A DNA stretch of 64,000 bases from an uncultured Lachnospiraceae bacterium (GTDB lineage: Bacteria > Bacillota > Clostridia > Lachnospirales > Lachnospiraceae). Location: contig CADBFZ010000002.1 of assembly GCA_902794095.1 (NCBI GenBank), forward strand, positions 124,001 to 188,000. The letters run 5' to 3'. Below, piece after piece: positions 1-8,865 of this stretch (positions are counted from its first letter, which is position 1; each line of letters starts with the position of its first letter). The notes beneath the pieces are model-generated. The model was not told the DNA's origin and made no database searches. It worked only from the letters and a program-made list of their open reading frames with translations. The position numbers and the translations under genes were made by a program.

Positions 1-41
1 GTTTCTACGATTATAAGAAATAATATTTTACATGATATAAG

Positions 42-70
42 AAAAGTGCCCGCATCTTGCGGGCACTTTT
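42..70 (-). terminator. Intrinsic terminator of the chemoreceptor gene
   Basis: A perfect 12-bp stem (arms 42-53 and 59-70) with a 5-nt loop lies just beyond the stop codon of the minus-strand chemoreceptor gene. A-rich sequence on the plus strand gives a U tract on the minus-strand transcript. The stem also ends in TTTT on the plus strand, so it could work in both directions. Confidence 0.85.
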
Positions 71-86
71 ATGTATGTTTTGTTTG

Positions 87-1760
87 TTATCTGAAAAATG
101 CCATTTCTTCGTCAAGAACCTTGGCGATTTCGTTAAGAGAATTAGCTTTCTCTGACAGAGCTTCCATTGTGATTGAAAGATCCTGCATGGAAGATTTGGT
201 TTCGATGGAGCTTGCTGCATTTTCTTCGGAGATTGCGGAGAGGTTGGAAATGGTCTCAGCAATTACATTACTTGCCTTCTCAGTCTTGTCGACATTGGCA
301 ACGATTTCTTTAGTAATGGCAATGGACTTGTTGATATCAGCGATAAGCATATCAACCTGTTCGATAGTATCGTGTATGGTGCTTCTCTGATTGCCGATCT
401 TCTCCTGAACACTTCCTGCTTCTTCCATGGTCTTGTTGGAATCCGAGGCAAGACCCTTCATAGCTTCCTGAATATTCTTAGCTGCATCTGCGGACTGATC
501 TGCGAGAATTCTTATCTCATCAGCAACAACAGCAAATCCTCTTCCTGCTTCACCTGCTCTTGCAGCCTCGATACTTGCATTCAGTGATAACAGGTTGGTC
601 TGTGCAGCAATCGAGTCGATGATGGTTACGGCTTCACTGATGGTTGTAACTGCAGTGTTGGTATTGCCAATCAGTTCAACGATGCTTTCAATAGCCGCAT
701 TGCTTTCTCTGGTGGATACTCTGAGCTCTGCAAGCTTATCCTGGCTGGCTTTTGAATTCTCCTGCATCAGATCTGCGGTGGAGCGCATCTCATCAGTATT
801 CTGAATGATCAGACTGATGGATTCATTGATGTTATTAACACTCTCAACAGCTTCCTGAAGAGATTCTGCCTGGCTGGATGCACCGTCCGCTACATGTGAT
901 ACGGATGCGGTTACGTTATCTGCGGTATCCGAAACACTCTTAGAAGTGCTGTACAGATATTCTGCCGATTCATCGACCTGATTGGAGGATGTTCTGGCAT
1001 TTCCGATTACGCTTCTGATCTTGGCTGCCATGTCAAAGAGAGCAGTGGACATTTCACCGAGTTCATCGGGACGATTTTTAACTTTATCACTGAGGTGAAT
1101 GGTCAGATCTCCGGTAGCCATTTGACGAACTGCTTTAACATTTTCGTCAAGGGCATGAACGATGCTTAATACATAGAAAATAGTAACTACCGTAAATGTG
1201 ATGATCAGGATACCTGCCAAGGTGAGCATAATCTTAACTCTATGGCTGATATAGTTACTGATGGTGATTTTTTTTAGTCCTACGAAAGCCATTCCGTAGA
1301 CATCACCGTTATCGTCGAAAAGAGGCTCGTAGGCAACGTAGTATTTTTCGCCGTTAATAACAACGTTCTGAGCCTGATAGCTTTCTCCGTTATTAAGAAC
1401 TGCCTTTATTACCGCGTCCCCTGCTTTTGTTCCGATTACACCGCTGATACTCGATCTTACTCGGGTATCACCTTCAAAGTAGGTGTAGTCGTAACCTGTT
1501 TTCTCATTCATGTCAATTTCCAGATTATCCGTGGAGCCATCCTCGGATCCTTCTGTGTATTCCAATACCATGGCGTAGGTCTGACATGTAGCCTTAACGC
1601 CCTGTGCAACTTCATCTTCCATTCCTCTTCGAAGATTGATTACCGCGATGATGGTGATTATTCCACCGATAAGAACAAGAGATAAGAGAACTATTCCTGT
1701 GAGGATAATCTTGATGGACATCCTTCTGCTTTTGCCGTCCATAGTGCCTTCACGAATCAT
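87..1760 (-). CDS. Methyl-accepting chemotaxis protein
   Basis: This 557-residue transmembrane chemoreceptor should sense a ligand outside the membrane and control CheA activity inside. A first membrane helix at about residues 16-41 is followed by an extracytoplasmic Cache-like domain (about 45-175), a second helix (about 178-203), a HAMP linker with its DELGEM segment, and a long MCP signalling coiled coil. The coiled-coil tip contains the hallmark segments [20 protein letters not shown] and [10 protein letters not shown]. The ATG at 1760 is preceded by a strong AAGGGGG site. The gene stands alone on the minus strand with its own terminator and has no chemotaxis neighbours. The ligand cannot be predicted. 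Confidence 0.95.
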   Translation of the reverse strand: MIREGTMDGKSRRMSIKIILTGIVLLSLVLIGGIITIIAVINLRRGMEDEVAQGVKATCQTYAMVLEYTEGSEDGSTDNLEIDMNEKTGYDYTYFEGDTRVRSSISGVIGTKAGDAVIKAVLNNGESYQAQNVVINGEKYYVAYEPLFDDNGDVYGMAFVGLKKITISNYISHRVKIMLTLAGILIITFTVVTIFYVLSIVHALDENVKAVRQMATGDLTIHLSDKVKNRPDELGEMSTALFDMAAKIRSVIGNARTSSNQVDESAEYLYSTSKSVSDTADNVTASVSHVADGASSQAESLQEAVESVNNINESISLIIQNTDEMRSTADLMQENSKASQDKLAELRVSTRESNAAIESIVELIGNTNTAVTTISEAVTIIDSIAAQTNLLSLNASIEAARAGEAGRGFAVVADEIRILADQSADAAKNIQEAMKGLASDSNKTMEEAGSVQEKIGNQRSTIHDTIEQVDMLIADINKSIAITKEIVANVDKTEKASNVIAETISNLSAISEENAASSIETKSSMQDLSITMEALSEKANSLNEIAKVLDEEMAFFR

Positions 1761-1923
1761 TAGAGCCCCCTTTCATAAAAACGATCCCGTCATAAGAAAA
1801 ACAACATATTTCATTTATAGAGAAAAAAAAGAACATATATATCGTAACATAGCAAAAGTAAAGATGGAATTTAGTTATTTTTTTGTCAGGATGGTTAATA
1901 ATTTATCATTATCAGTGCGAGTA

Positions 1924-1981
1924 TTGCAGTAAAGCATATAAAGTGTATAATAATCTTGTTAGGTATTGAAATAATACTTAA
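1924..1981 (+). promoter_or_regulatory. Promoter and autoregulatory operator of the NrtR-like gene
   Basis: A TTGCAG -35 (1924-1929), a 16-bp spacer and a perfect TATAAT -10 (1946-1951) place the transcript start near 1958. Immediately downstream, at 1959-1981, is a near-perfect palindrome with 9-bp arms (TTAGGTATT and AATACTTAA, one mismatch) around GAAAT. The same palindrome occurs twice in front of pncA at 29962-30026. Its position at the transcript start fits autorepression by the product of the following gene. The operator assignment is inferred. Confidence 0.8.
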
Positions 1982-2030
1982 GCATCTTTTGAAACATATC
2001 AATCAGATCTTTTTTCTAAGAGAACAGGTT

Positions 2031-2849
2031 ATGAATAATAAGAAAAATAAAGACGGCTTAACGGAAAAACAATTCTTAAAGCAGTACAATCCCGGCAATT
2101 ACAAAAGACCATCGGTCACAACAGACATACTGATCATCGGAATGAATGAAGATTATTCCGGTTTAAAACTGTTGCTCATTAAAAGAGGCAATCATCCATA
2201 TATAGATTGTTGGGCGCTTCCCGGAGGCTTTATCGAGGAGAACGAGACAGCATATCAGGCAGCGGCTCGCGAACTTGAAGAAGAGACCGGACTTACTGAT
2301 ATCTACCTCGATCAGATCTATACCTTCACCAAGCCGGGAAGAGATCCGAGAACTTGGGTTATGAGTATCGCCTATTTGTCATTAGTCCCCAGACTCAGGG
2401 AAGTTAAGGGATTTGATGATGCGGAAGATGCAGCGTGGTTTGATCTTGAGTTTAACGATTCATCGATTGAACTGACAAACGAAGAGAAGGGTGTAAAGAT
2501 AGTTTACAGTCTGAAAAAAGAAAGCTTCCTAAATGGAGCGGTCAGATATGAAAACTATATCCCGACACTAAAGACAGAAGAAGCACTTGCTTTCGATCAT
2601 GTGGAGATCCTGATCGAAGCAATGAAGAAATTGAGGGAGCAGATATTCTACAGCAATCAGGCGTTTTGCCTTGTGGATAAGACCTTCACATTACCTGAGC
2701 TTCAGGCAGCATACGAAGCGGTTTTAAACAGACCTCTCTATAAGAAGAGCTTCCGCGACATGGTAAGTGAGAAACTTGTGGAGACGGGAACCGAAAGAAG
2801 ATCCAATATCAAAGGCGGCAGAACGAGTAAAGAATATACATTGAAATGA
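2031..2849 (+). CDS. nrtR: NrtR-type transcriptional regulator (Nudix domain plus winged helix)
   Basis: This 272-residue protein has an N-terminal Nudix domain (about 30-160) with a Nudix-like segment (GGFIEENETAYQAAARELEE, followed by ETG). Its C-terminal winged helix (about 205-272) ends in GGRTSKEYTLK. This architecture is that of NrtR, a regulator of NAD metabolism that responds to ADP-ribose. Its promoter palindrome recurs twice before the pncA-nadD-pncB-nadE operon at 30106, which strongly supports the assignment. A longer frame opens at a TTG at 1956, but that start would lie in the operator and upstream of the transcript start, so ATG 2031 was chosen. The site before this ATG is weak. 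Whether the Nudix domain still hydrolyses a substrate is unknown. Confidence 0.85.
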   Translation: MNNKKNKDGLTEKQFLKQYNPGNYKRPSVTTDILIIGMNEDYSGLKLLLIKRGNHPYIDCWALPGGFIEENETAYQAAARELEEETGLTDIYLDQIYTFTKPGRDPRTWVMSIAYLSLVPRLREVKGFDDAEDAAWFDLEFNDSSIELTNEEKGVKIVYSLKKESFLNGAVRYENYIPTLKTEEALAFDHVEILIEAMKKLREQIFYSNQAFCLVDKTFTLPELQAAYEAVLNRPLYKKSFRDMVSEKLVETGTERRSNIKGGRTSKEYTLK

Positions 2850-2862
2850 GGGGATTAAACAA

Positions 2863-3867
2863 ATGAATAACAAGAAATTCAGAGTATCTAAGAATAAGCG
2901 AAATGCTTCATTACTTGCACTTGGCGGATGCTTTATCGTCGGTCTGTTTATAGGCAATGCAATATGGAATCTTGAAGAGAACCCTGCTCCCTGCTTGATC
3001 GTGGGTGCGGCGCTCGGACTGCTTGCTGCATTACTGTGCATCATATTCGTTAAGGAATACTACATGCACATACATGAGGATGGATTTGAACTTGTAAAGG
3101 GAAAGAAGGTTACGAAATATCCTTATGATGCTTTTGCAGGTTCACATGTAACCAGACATTACATGAACGGAATTTATACCGGTACATCCCGTGAGATCAA
3201 TATCAAAGAACCTTCGGGTAAGACTCTGAAGATCAATGCCAACAACCTGTCGAAAGGATCATTTGCGGAACTTGTCACATACCTCGGTCAGACACGATAT
3301 ACCAAGGCACATGATATCGAAGCTACCGCAGAGTACTTTAAAGAGGGATTTGAATTCCCGATTCCAAATGAAAAGATAGTAGGTGCAAACAAGAAGAAAC
3401 TTGTCGGATGGGTGATTTTTACTGTCGCTTTAGTTGTTCTTTTCTTCGGAATGTTGGTATATCAATTTATCACCGGCTATGACACCGCTACCTACTTTGT
3501 GATCATGCTCTTTGCAGTTCTAATTGCGCTTGTAGAACTGATCATGGAAGTTATTCCCGGAGCGATTCTTTACCATAAGATGAAGAATCTTCCCAACCGC
3601 ATTCGTGTGGATGAATATGCGCTGACTATAGGAGATAAGACTTTAAGTCCCGCAAGCATCCTTAATATCTTATTGGTACCTGCGGACTATAACATCTTAA
3701 CCAGGGATTTCATCGTAGTTACCAAGAATGGTGAGAAGCTTAAATACAATTTCGGTAAGAACGATTACAAGGGCAAGCTCACCTATGAGCATTACGATAA
3801 ACTTAGCAATACCGTAGAACTCTGGTGCATCGTAAATAAGATTAACTTTATGCAGATACTGGGATAA
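2863..3867 (+). CDS. Membrane protein of unknown function
   Basis: The 334-residue product has two hydrophobic helices near the N-terminus (about 15-37 and 42-62), a soluble stretch, and two further helices (about 180-202 and 208-240). The C-terminal soluble domain of about 90 residues has a PH-like or DUF-type beta-rich look (GDKTLSPASILNILLV). I do not recognise the family. A GAGGGGATT site lies 8 bases before the ATG. The gene starts 13 bp after nrtR and may be cotranscribed with it, but nothing in the protein suggests a role in NAD metabolism. Confidence 0.75.
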   Translation: MNNKKFRVSKNKRNASLLALGGCFIVGLFIGNAIWNLEENPAPCLIVGAALGLLAALLCIIFVKEYYMHIHEDGFELVKGKKVTKYPYDAFAGSHVTRHYMNGIYTGTSREINIKEPSGKTLKINANNLSKGSFAELVTYLGQTRYTKAHDIEATAEYFKEGFEFPIPNEKIVGANKKKLVGWVIFTVALVVLFFGMLVYQFITGYDTATYFVIMLFAVLIALVELIMEVIPGAILYHKMKNLPNRIRVDEYALTIGDKTLSPASILNILLVPADYNILTRDFIVVTKNGEKLKYNFGKNDYKGKLTYEHYDKLSNTVELWCIVNKINFMQILG

Positions 3868-3878
3868 GAACTATTCGG

Positions 3879-3980
3879 GAGAATAAGCTGATCAAACGAG
3901 TTGCAGGTATTCTTAAGACTACTGTCCCCGATGGAGATGTCTGCAGACAGGAAAAGACAGACGTCGTTGAAAAGGATTGA
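3879..3980 (+). pseudogene. Possible 3' remnant of an unknown gene
   Basis: One frame between two genes stays open for 33 codons and ends in TGA at 3978-3980. It reads like protein (it includes LIKRVAGILK and VPDGDVCRQEKTDVVEK) but has no start codon or ribosome binding site of its own. It may be the tail of a gene lost by deletion. The family is not identified. Confidence 0.3.
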
Positions 3981-3983
3981 GTG

Positions 3984-4487
3984 ATGATAGAAACAGAAAG
4001 ACTCCTACTGAGGGAGTACACACCGGATGATTATGAAGCTTTATACGAAATCATGTCCGATGCAGAGACTATGAAACATTATCCGGCTCCTTTCGATGAA
4101 GCAAGGACGAGACGCTGGATAGAATGGAATCTGGATAACTACGCCAAGTACGGATTCGGATTGTGGGCGGTTGTCTTGAAAGAAACCGGAGAATTTATCG
4201 GAGATTGCGGAATAACAATACAGAAGATTGACGGAGAGAACTTACCTGAGATCGGATACCACATTCATAAAAAGTATTGGAGACGCGGATATGCCAAGGA
4301 AGCCGCACAGGCAGTACGTGATTGGGCCTTCGCAAATACGGATTATCCTGCACTGTATTCATACTGTAAATATACAAATGAAGCTTCTATCAAGACTGCG
4401 GAAGCAATCGGTATGCATTTTGAAAAAGAGTACGAAGACGAGGCTAACAAGATAACTCATGTTTCGGTGATTCATAGAAAATCATAA
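3984..4487 (+). CDS. GNAT acetyltransferase, RimJ/RimL type
   Basis: The 167-residue protein begins IETERLLLREY, the typical opening of RimJ/RimL-like N-acetyltransferases. The acetyl-CoA binding motif A region reads YHIHKKYWRRGYAKEAAQAV, and a conserved ANTDYPALYSYCKYTNEASI segment follows. It should transfer acetyl from acetyl-CoA to an amine; the substrate cannot be told. An AAAGGA site at 3971-3976 favours ATG 3984 over the adjoining GTG at 3981. It is the first of several unrelated GNAT genes in this region. Confidence 0.88.
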   Translation: MIETERLLLREYTPDDYEALYEIMSDAETMKHYPAPFDEARTRRWIEWNLDNYAKYGFGLWAVVLKETGEFIGDCGITIQKIDGENLPEIGYHIHKKYWRRGYAKEAAQAVRDWAFANTDYPALYSYCKYTNEASIKTAEAIGMHFEKEYEDEANKITHVSVIHRKS

Positions 4488-4554
4488 GAGACAGGGATAT
4501 TACCTTTACTACGAGATAAAATTATTATTATTTTCTTTCAGGAAGGATATATAG

Positions 4555-5037
4555 ATGATAAGAGAAGTATGTCACGAAGATATTCCGGCATGTGTCAATT
4601 TAATTAAACAGAGCTTTAAGACCGTTGCAGATGAGTTTGGTTTAACGGAAGAAAATGCTCCGAGATTTACTGCTTTTGCTATTAAGGAAGAATGGCTTTT
4701 CTGGCAAATGGATACTGAACACAGACCCATGTATGTATATGAGGATGACGGTGTCCTGTGCGGTTATTACTCATTACACTTCCTGGAGAATAATGAGTGC
4801 GAACTTAACAACCTGGCTGTTTTACCTGAGCACCGTCATAAGGGTATTGGAAAGATGCTGCTTGAGCATTCATATACCACAGCACGAGATAACGGTTTCA
4901 AAATAATGAATATCGGAATTGTGGAGGAAAACAAGATACTTCGTAAGTGGTATGAAGATAACGGAGCGGTTCATGTAGGAACACAGAAATTTGATTTCTT
5001 TCCTTTTACATGCGGGTATTTGAAGAAAGAATTGTAA
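4555..5037 (+). CDS. GNAT acetyltransferase
   Basis: This 160-residue single-domain GNAT enzyme has beta strands leading to the motif LNNLAVLPEHRHKGIGKMLL, where RHKGIG is the pyrophosphate-binding Q/RxxGxG/A signature. The C-terminal segment IVEENKILRKWYEDNGAVHV is the usual strand 6-helix 4 region. An AGGAAGG site lies before the ATG. The acceptor is unknown. It is separated from the preceding GNAT gene by 67 bp of AT-rich sequence and is not closely similar to it. Confidence 0.88.
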   Translation: MIREVCHEDIPACVNLIKQSFKTVADEFGLTEENAPRFTAFAIKEEWLFWQMDTEHRPMYVYEDDGVLCGYYSLHFLENNECELNNLAVLPEHRHKGIGKMLLEHSYTTARDNGFKIMNIGIVEENKILRKWYEDNGAVHVGTQKFDFFPFTCGYLKKEL

Positions 5038-5063
5038 AGATCGTTAAAGCAGAGTAAAAAAAG

Positions 5064-6116
5064 ATGAATAAAGAATGGTCGGATAAAAATAAAAAGATGC
5101 AGACGTTGATTGGCAAGGAGGCGACTTTTGCCGAGGGGATAGATGTTCTTGTTGATCTGAGAAATGATCTGTTCACACAGATTTCGTATATCGTAGATGC
5201 CTATCCGGAGGATGCATACTATCAAATGCCTTTTGCAGGAGCAGAGGGTTATCACAGCAAAACTCTGGCTTATTCAATGTGGCATATTTTCAGGATTGAG
5301 GATATTGTGGCGCATACTCTTATTAAAGGGGATGAGCAGGTTCTCTTTTCCGGGAAATGGCAGAAGAAAATCGGCAGTCCAATCATCACTACCGGTAATG
5401 AATTGGTCGGTGATGAAATCGCAGAGTTTTCGAAACGACTGGATATAAATGCACTGTTTGAATATTGCAAAGCAGTGATGGAATCTACTAATGAGTTGGT
5501 TCGGGGACTTTCATATAAAGATTTAAAGCATAAGTTTTCCGAAGAGGACAAAACCGGGGTTTTGGAAAGCAAGTGCGTAAGCACGGATGAAAAGGCTGCA
5601 TGGCTTGTAGATTACTGGTGTGAGAAGGACATTCGTGGACTTATAAAAATGCCTTTTTCCAGGCACTGGATCATGCACATAGAGGCTATGTGCCGGATTA
5701 AAGATAAACTGTGTCTGATGGCCAGAAAGGGTGTGGATCCAATCGCACGTTGCGGGTTGTCGTGTAATCACTGCTTCTTAAAGAATTGGTGTGGTGGCTG
5801 TAGAACTGCCTACAATACCTGTTCTAATGCTATCAACTGCCCGGGCAGAGTCTGTCCGAATTCAGCTTGCTGTATGGAGAAGGGAATTGATGGCTGTTAC
5901 GAATGTGATGAATTGAGAGGATGCAGGAAAGGCTTTTATAAATACGATGATGTGAACGCCATAAAAGCAATGGCTCTGTTCATTCGAAAGTACGGTAAAA
6001 AGGAATTGCTCAGTGTTATGGACAAACTTCATAAAGAGCATGATTTTGAAAAGATTCAGGAAATCCTCGGAGATGATATTGATGAAGGATTTGGAATATT
6101 GGAGAGGTGTAGATAA
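5064..6116 (+). CDS. DinB-like domain fused to a cysteine-rich DUF3795 domain
   Basis: The 350-residue protein has two parts. Residues 1 to about 215 look like a DinB/YfiT-type four-helix bundle, with histidines in MWHIFRIEDIVAH and RHWIMHIEAM in the usual metal-site positions. Residues about 222-350 contain a cysteine cluster (CGLSCNHC, WCGGC, CPGRVCPNSACC, CYECDELRGC) typical of DUF3795, which probably binds zinc or an Fe-S cluster. The two domains usually occur as separate proteins, so this is a fusion. A short DUF3795-like ORF also occurs at 17955. Function unknown; metal binding is inferred from the residues. Confidence 0.75.
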   Translation: MNKEWSDKNKKMQTLIGKEATFAEGIDVLVDLRNDLFTQISYIVDAYPEDAYYQMPFAGAEGYHSKTLAYSMWHIFRIEDIVAHTLIKGDEQVLFSGKWQKKIGSPIITTGNELVGDEIAEFSKRLDINALFEYCKAVMESTNELVRGLSYKDLKHKFSEEDKTGVLESKCVSTDEKAAWLVDYWCEKDIRGLIKMPFSRHWIMHIEAMCRIKDKLCLMARKGVDPIARCGLSCNHCFLKNWCGGCRTAYNTCSNAINCPGRVCPNSACCMEKGIDGCYECDELRGCRKGFYKYDDVNAIKAMALFIRKYGKKELLSVMDKLHKEHDFEKIQEILGDDIDEGFGILERCR

Positions 6117-6253
6117 CGGATTTCCCGAGAGGAACCATATACGATATGTTGTGTGACGCCTATTCATATGATAAGCGAAATCAATGCATCTGGGATAGCA
6201 ACTGGAAGGAATCAGATGATTTCTTTTACGATAATCCTGAGATTGTACTTTGA
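6116..6253 (+). pseudogene. 5' remnant of a GNAT-like gene
   Basis: One frame directly after the DinB-DUF3795 gene encodes FPRGTIYDMLCDAYSYDK, then WDSNWKESDDFFYDNPEI, and stops at TGA 6251-6253. From memory this resembles the first 45 residues of a GNAT acetyltransferase subfamily, with the catalytic part absent. It has no start codon with a ribosome binding site. It is best read as a truncated, dead gene. Confidence 0.5.
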
Positions 6254-6287
6254 CTTAGGTTAAGAACTATTTAAGAGAGATACGATC

Positions 6288-7199
6288 ATGGATGAAAGAA
6301 TGCTTCAAAATATACTGGCAGAGTATTATGGAATAGAGAACTCTTCTTTGGAACTGCTAAGGGAAGGTGGCGGCCATACATATGTTGTAAACGGTAAGGA
6401 TAAATATCTTCTAAAGGTTATTGGTTCCGCTTTCTTTAACACTGCAAGACAGTCGGTTTCCATTATGAGATACCTTGAGGAAAAGGGATTTTTGGTACCT
6501 AAGATCATACTGACTAAGAGTAAAGATACGGTTTTTGAAACAGAAACCGAAGGTGAGAAAAAACTGATCATTCTCATGGAATTCATTGACGGAGACGAAC
6601 CGGAACTTGAAAACTGTGCGTCTGAAGTCGGAGAACTGGTAGCAAGGTTTCATCAGCTTATGGAGAATTATCCTGTTGAGCCTGTCTTACATGACAAAGA
6701 TTTTTTCATAGGCCGATATCTGAATTTCCTTCGTCAAAAGAAATATCCCCGTATTGAAGAGTATGAAGAACTGGGTGATCGTCTGTGGGAGAGAGTTAAA
6801 AATCTTCCCCGGGGGATATGTCATGGTGATCTGCACAGAGGAAACCTGCTGCAGAATAAGGACGGACAGATCTATCTTGTGGACTTTGACACCGTTTGCC
6901 GTGCTCCGTTCATGTTTGATGTCATGGTCATGTGTGATATGACGGATTATTTTAACCTGAAGCAGGAAGATATAGAACTGACAAAGGAAGTATATCAGAA
7001 GTTTCTTTCGGGCTATTTAGACTGTCATACGCTTAGTCGTGAAGAGATTGACTCTTTTTTGTACTGGGTAGGGATCAGGCATTTTCAGCTGCAGGCTACA
7101 ATACTTGAGATATATGGAGTTGACTGTATAGATGAAGGCTTTGTCGATGGCCAGCTTTACTGGCTGAACAAATGGCAGGATGCTTTTTCCCTAAAATAA
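6288..7199 (+). CDS. Phosphotransferase of the APH/choline kinase superfamily
   Basis: The 303-residue protein has the aminoglycoside-phosphotransferase/kinase fold. The catalytic Brenner loop ICHGDLHRGNLL and the metal-binding segment LVDFDTVCRAPFMFD are intact, and the N-lobe lysine lies in KYLLKVIG. It should transfer phosphate from ATP to a small alcohol such as an antibiotic, sugar or amino alcohol; the substrate is not predictable. It is one of three divergent APH-type genes in this region (also 18105 and 25597). The start ATG is preceded by AAGAGAG. Confidence 0.85.
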   Translation: MDERMLQNILAEYYGIENSSLELLREGGGHTYVVNGKDKYLLKVIGSAFFNTARQSVSIMRYLEEKGFLVPKIILTKSKDTVFETETEGEKKLIILMEFIDGDEPELENCASEVGELVARFHQLMENYPVEPVLHDKDFFIGRYLNFLRQKKYPRIEEYEELGDRLWERVKNLPRGICHGDLHRGNLLQNKDGQIYLVDFDTVCRAPFMFDVMVMCDMTDYFNLKQEDIELTKEVYQKFLSGYLDCHTLSREEIDSFLYWVGIRHFQLQATILEIYGVDCIDEGFVDGQLYWLNKWQDAFSLK

Positions 7200-7318
7200 T
7201 AGAATCAGATAATGTGCGCAACTTATAGTTGCGAGATTCATAATAAAAGCAATTGAGGGTTGGTGGAGAAAAGAAGGCAATGGCCGAATCGTATTTTGAA
7301 GACGGAGGAATTGTGAAT

Positions 7319-7978
7319 ATGAAAAATCATTACAAAGATATGCCTGAAAGTATGAAAGGAACATACGGAGATTTTTCCAGGAATTTCGGATTTTCCTGGA
7401 AGGAATTTGTGGCCACGGTTCCGGCACCGCTGTTTCTTGTTACCACATACAAATCCAACGGTATGCCAAATGCCTGCATGCAGTCATGGGCAACTTTTAC
7501 GAGTGCCGGCCACGGTAATGGTTTTTATGCTATCCTTGCCAGCGTGAATAAAAACGGACACCTTTACAAAAGCGTGAACGAGACAAAAGAAGCCGTTATC
7601 AATTTTATGTCTGAAGAGTGCCATGCTGCGTGTATGGCAACGATTCAGAACAATCAGTTTGAAGCAGATGAGATCACGGCTTCCGGCCTGACTGTCGAAA
7701 AGGCGTCATGGGTTAATGCTCCTATGGTTTCGGAATGCTTTATGAACCTTGAATGCAAGTACGTCTGGGAAAAGGAGATCGTACCGGGCGATGATCACGT
7801 TATGCTTTGCCTTGAGGTGATAGGCATTCATATTGATGAAGACCATATGCCTGACAGAACGGGAGAGAATGGAATCCTTTACAACATCCACTACCAGATG
7901 AATCCCGAGAATGTAACAAAGACAGGCCATGACTACGCAGCAGTTCTTAAGAAAAAAATAGATGTTATGGAGTATTAA
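7319..7978 (+). CDS. Flavin reductase-like protein (FMN-binding split barrel)
   Basis: The 219-residue protein matches flavoredoxin/flavin reductase-like proteins. The stretch VPAPLFLVTTYKSNGMPNAC begins the split barrel, and ASVNKNGHLYKSVNETKEAV holds the FMN phosphate-binding region. It probably binds FMN and transfers electrons in the cytoplasm. The frame opens earlier at a TTG (7253), but a GGAGG at 7304-7308, ten bases before ATG 7319, favours the later start; ATG 7280 is an alternative. Cys residues in EECHAAC are notable but not diagnostic. Confidence 0.8.
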   Translation: MKNHYKDMPESMKGTYGDFSRNFGFSWKEFVATVPAPLFLVTTYKSNGMPNACMQSWATFTSAGHGNGFYAILASVNKNGHLYKSVNETKEAVINFMSEECHAACMATIQNNQFEADEITASGLTVEKASWVNAPMVSECFMNLECKYVWEKEIVPGDDHVMLCLEVIGIHIDEDHMPDRTGENGILYNIHYQMNPENVTKTGHDYAAVLKKKIDVMEY

Positions 7979-7979
7979 T

Positions 7980-8267
7980 TTGGCTATGGAAATAAGACAC
8001 GTGGAACTTCAGGATAATACACCTTTCTGTACTCTGTTATTCATTGACGAGAAATATCGAGGTCAGGGATTAGGAAGACTGCTTATGGATCGTTGGGAAA
8101 GTGATATGAAATCACAGGACTATGGAATGCTGATGACCTCGACTCAGGTTGACGAAGAGGCGCAGCATTTTTATCGAAAACTCGGTTATAAAGATTGCGG
8201 CGGTTTTGTTGTGGACGTACCGGGATACGAGCAACCTATGGAAATGATCATGATTAAGGCGGTATAA
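7980..8267 (+). pseudogene. GNAT acetyltransferase lacking its N-terminus
   Basis: This frame encodes the C-terminal half of a GNAT enzyme. It contains LLFIDEKYRGQGLGRLLMDR, where RGQGLG is the acetyl-CoA binding motif, and QVDEEAQHFYRKLGYKDCGG. The first two or three beta strands, roughly 50 residues, are missing. The coding sequence emerges from the end of the flavin reductase gene without a ribosome binding site. It is probably a 5'-truncated pseudogene, although a short product from TTG 7980 or ATG 7986 cannot be excluded. Confidence 0.65.
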
Positions 8268-8290
8268 AGAATATTCAAAAAGGATTGAAC

Positions 8291-8806
8291 ATGGATAAAC
8301 TGTTTATCACACATTACTATTATCCCGGAACGGATCCTTTGAAAAATATAATGAATCTTCCTGAGGAAGAAGCATTTGCGATAGCTGCAAACCTTGCTGC
8401 CACGCATCCGGACATTACAAGTTTCGGACGCTTTGCCGATTTTGAGAACTATTATCCCAATCGAAAGAAAGCGGATGAGTATGTGAGGGATAGCTTTATA
8501 AGGCTTGGCGGAAAGCCCAAACTGCAGCACCCGTATTCTTTTACGCTTATGGAGTGTGAATATCTGAGGAAATGGTTTGACAGTAGTGAAAAGATTGTAT
8601 TTGATCTTTCTGATATACCTGATGACCGGGTGAGCTTTACTCTGGGTGACAGCTGTGCGCTTATCGTGCATGGAGAAGAACCGGTTGTTCTCACAAAAGA
8701 GATGCTTCTTGATAGCATCAGAAACTGCGGTTCTGTAGATGCATTTCTTAAACAATCATTAGGGAAGTACGCTTATGTAGAAGCGCAGTTGTGGGATACA
8801 ATCTGA
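8291..8806 (+). CDS. Uncharacterised protein, paralogue of 26989-27528
   Basis: The 171-residue soluble protein opens MDKLFITHYYYPGTDPLKNI. It shares its organisation with the protein at 26989: a HY(Y/F) opening, an EEEA helix, a charged RKK/RRR segment, an ECxxLxxWF motif (ECEYLRKWFD here, ECPWLQSWFE there), an SFT(L/Y)GDS motif, and a C-terminal YVEAxxW. I do not recognise a named family. Both copies lie upstream of TfoX-like genes, which suggests a functional or evolutionary link. An AAAGGA site supports ATG 8291 over TTG 8285. Confidence 0.75.
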   Translation: MDKLFITHYYYPGTDPLKNIMNLPEEEAFAIAANLAATHPDITSFGRFADFENYYPNRKKADEYVRDSFIRLGGKPKLQHPYSFTLMECEYLRKWFDSSEKIVFDLSDIPDDRVSFTLGDSCALIVHGEEPVVLTKEMLLDSIRNCGSVDAFLKQSLGKYAYVEAQLWDTI

Positions 8807-8865
8807 GGGTGCAATTACGCCACAAGTTGTATTGGAATATAACGTGCTACGATAGGAGAATAAAG

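Noticed and set aside
1956-2030. Longer N-terminus of the NrtR-like protein from TTG 1956
   Set aside because: It would begin upstream of the predicted transcript start and translate through the operator; the Nudix domain starts well after ATG 2031.
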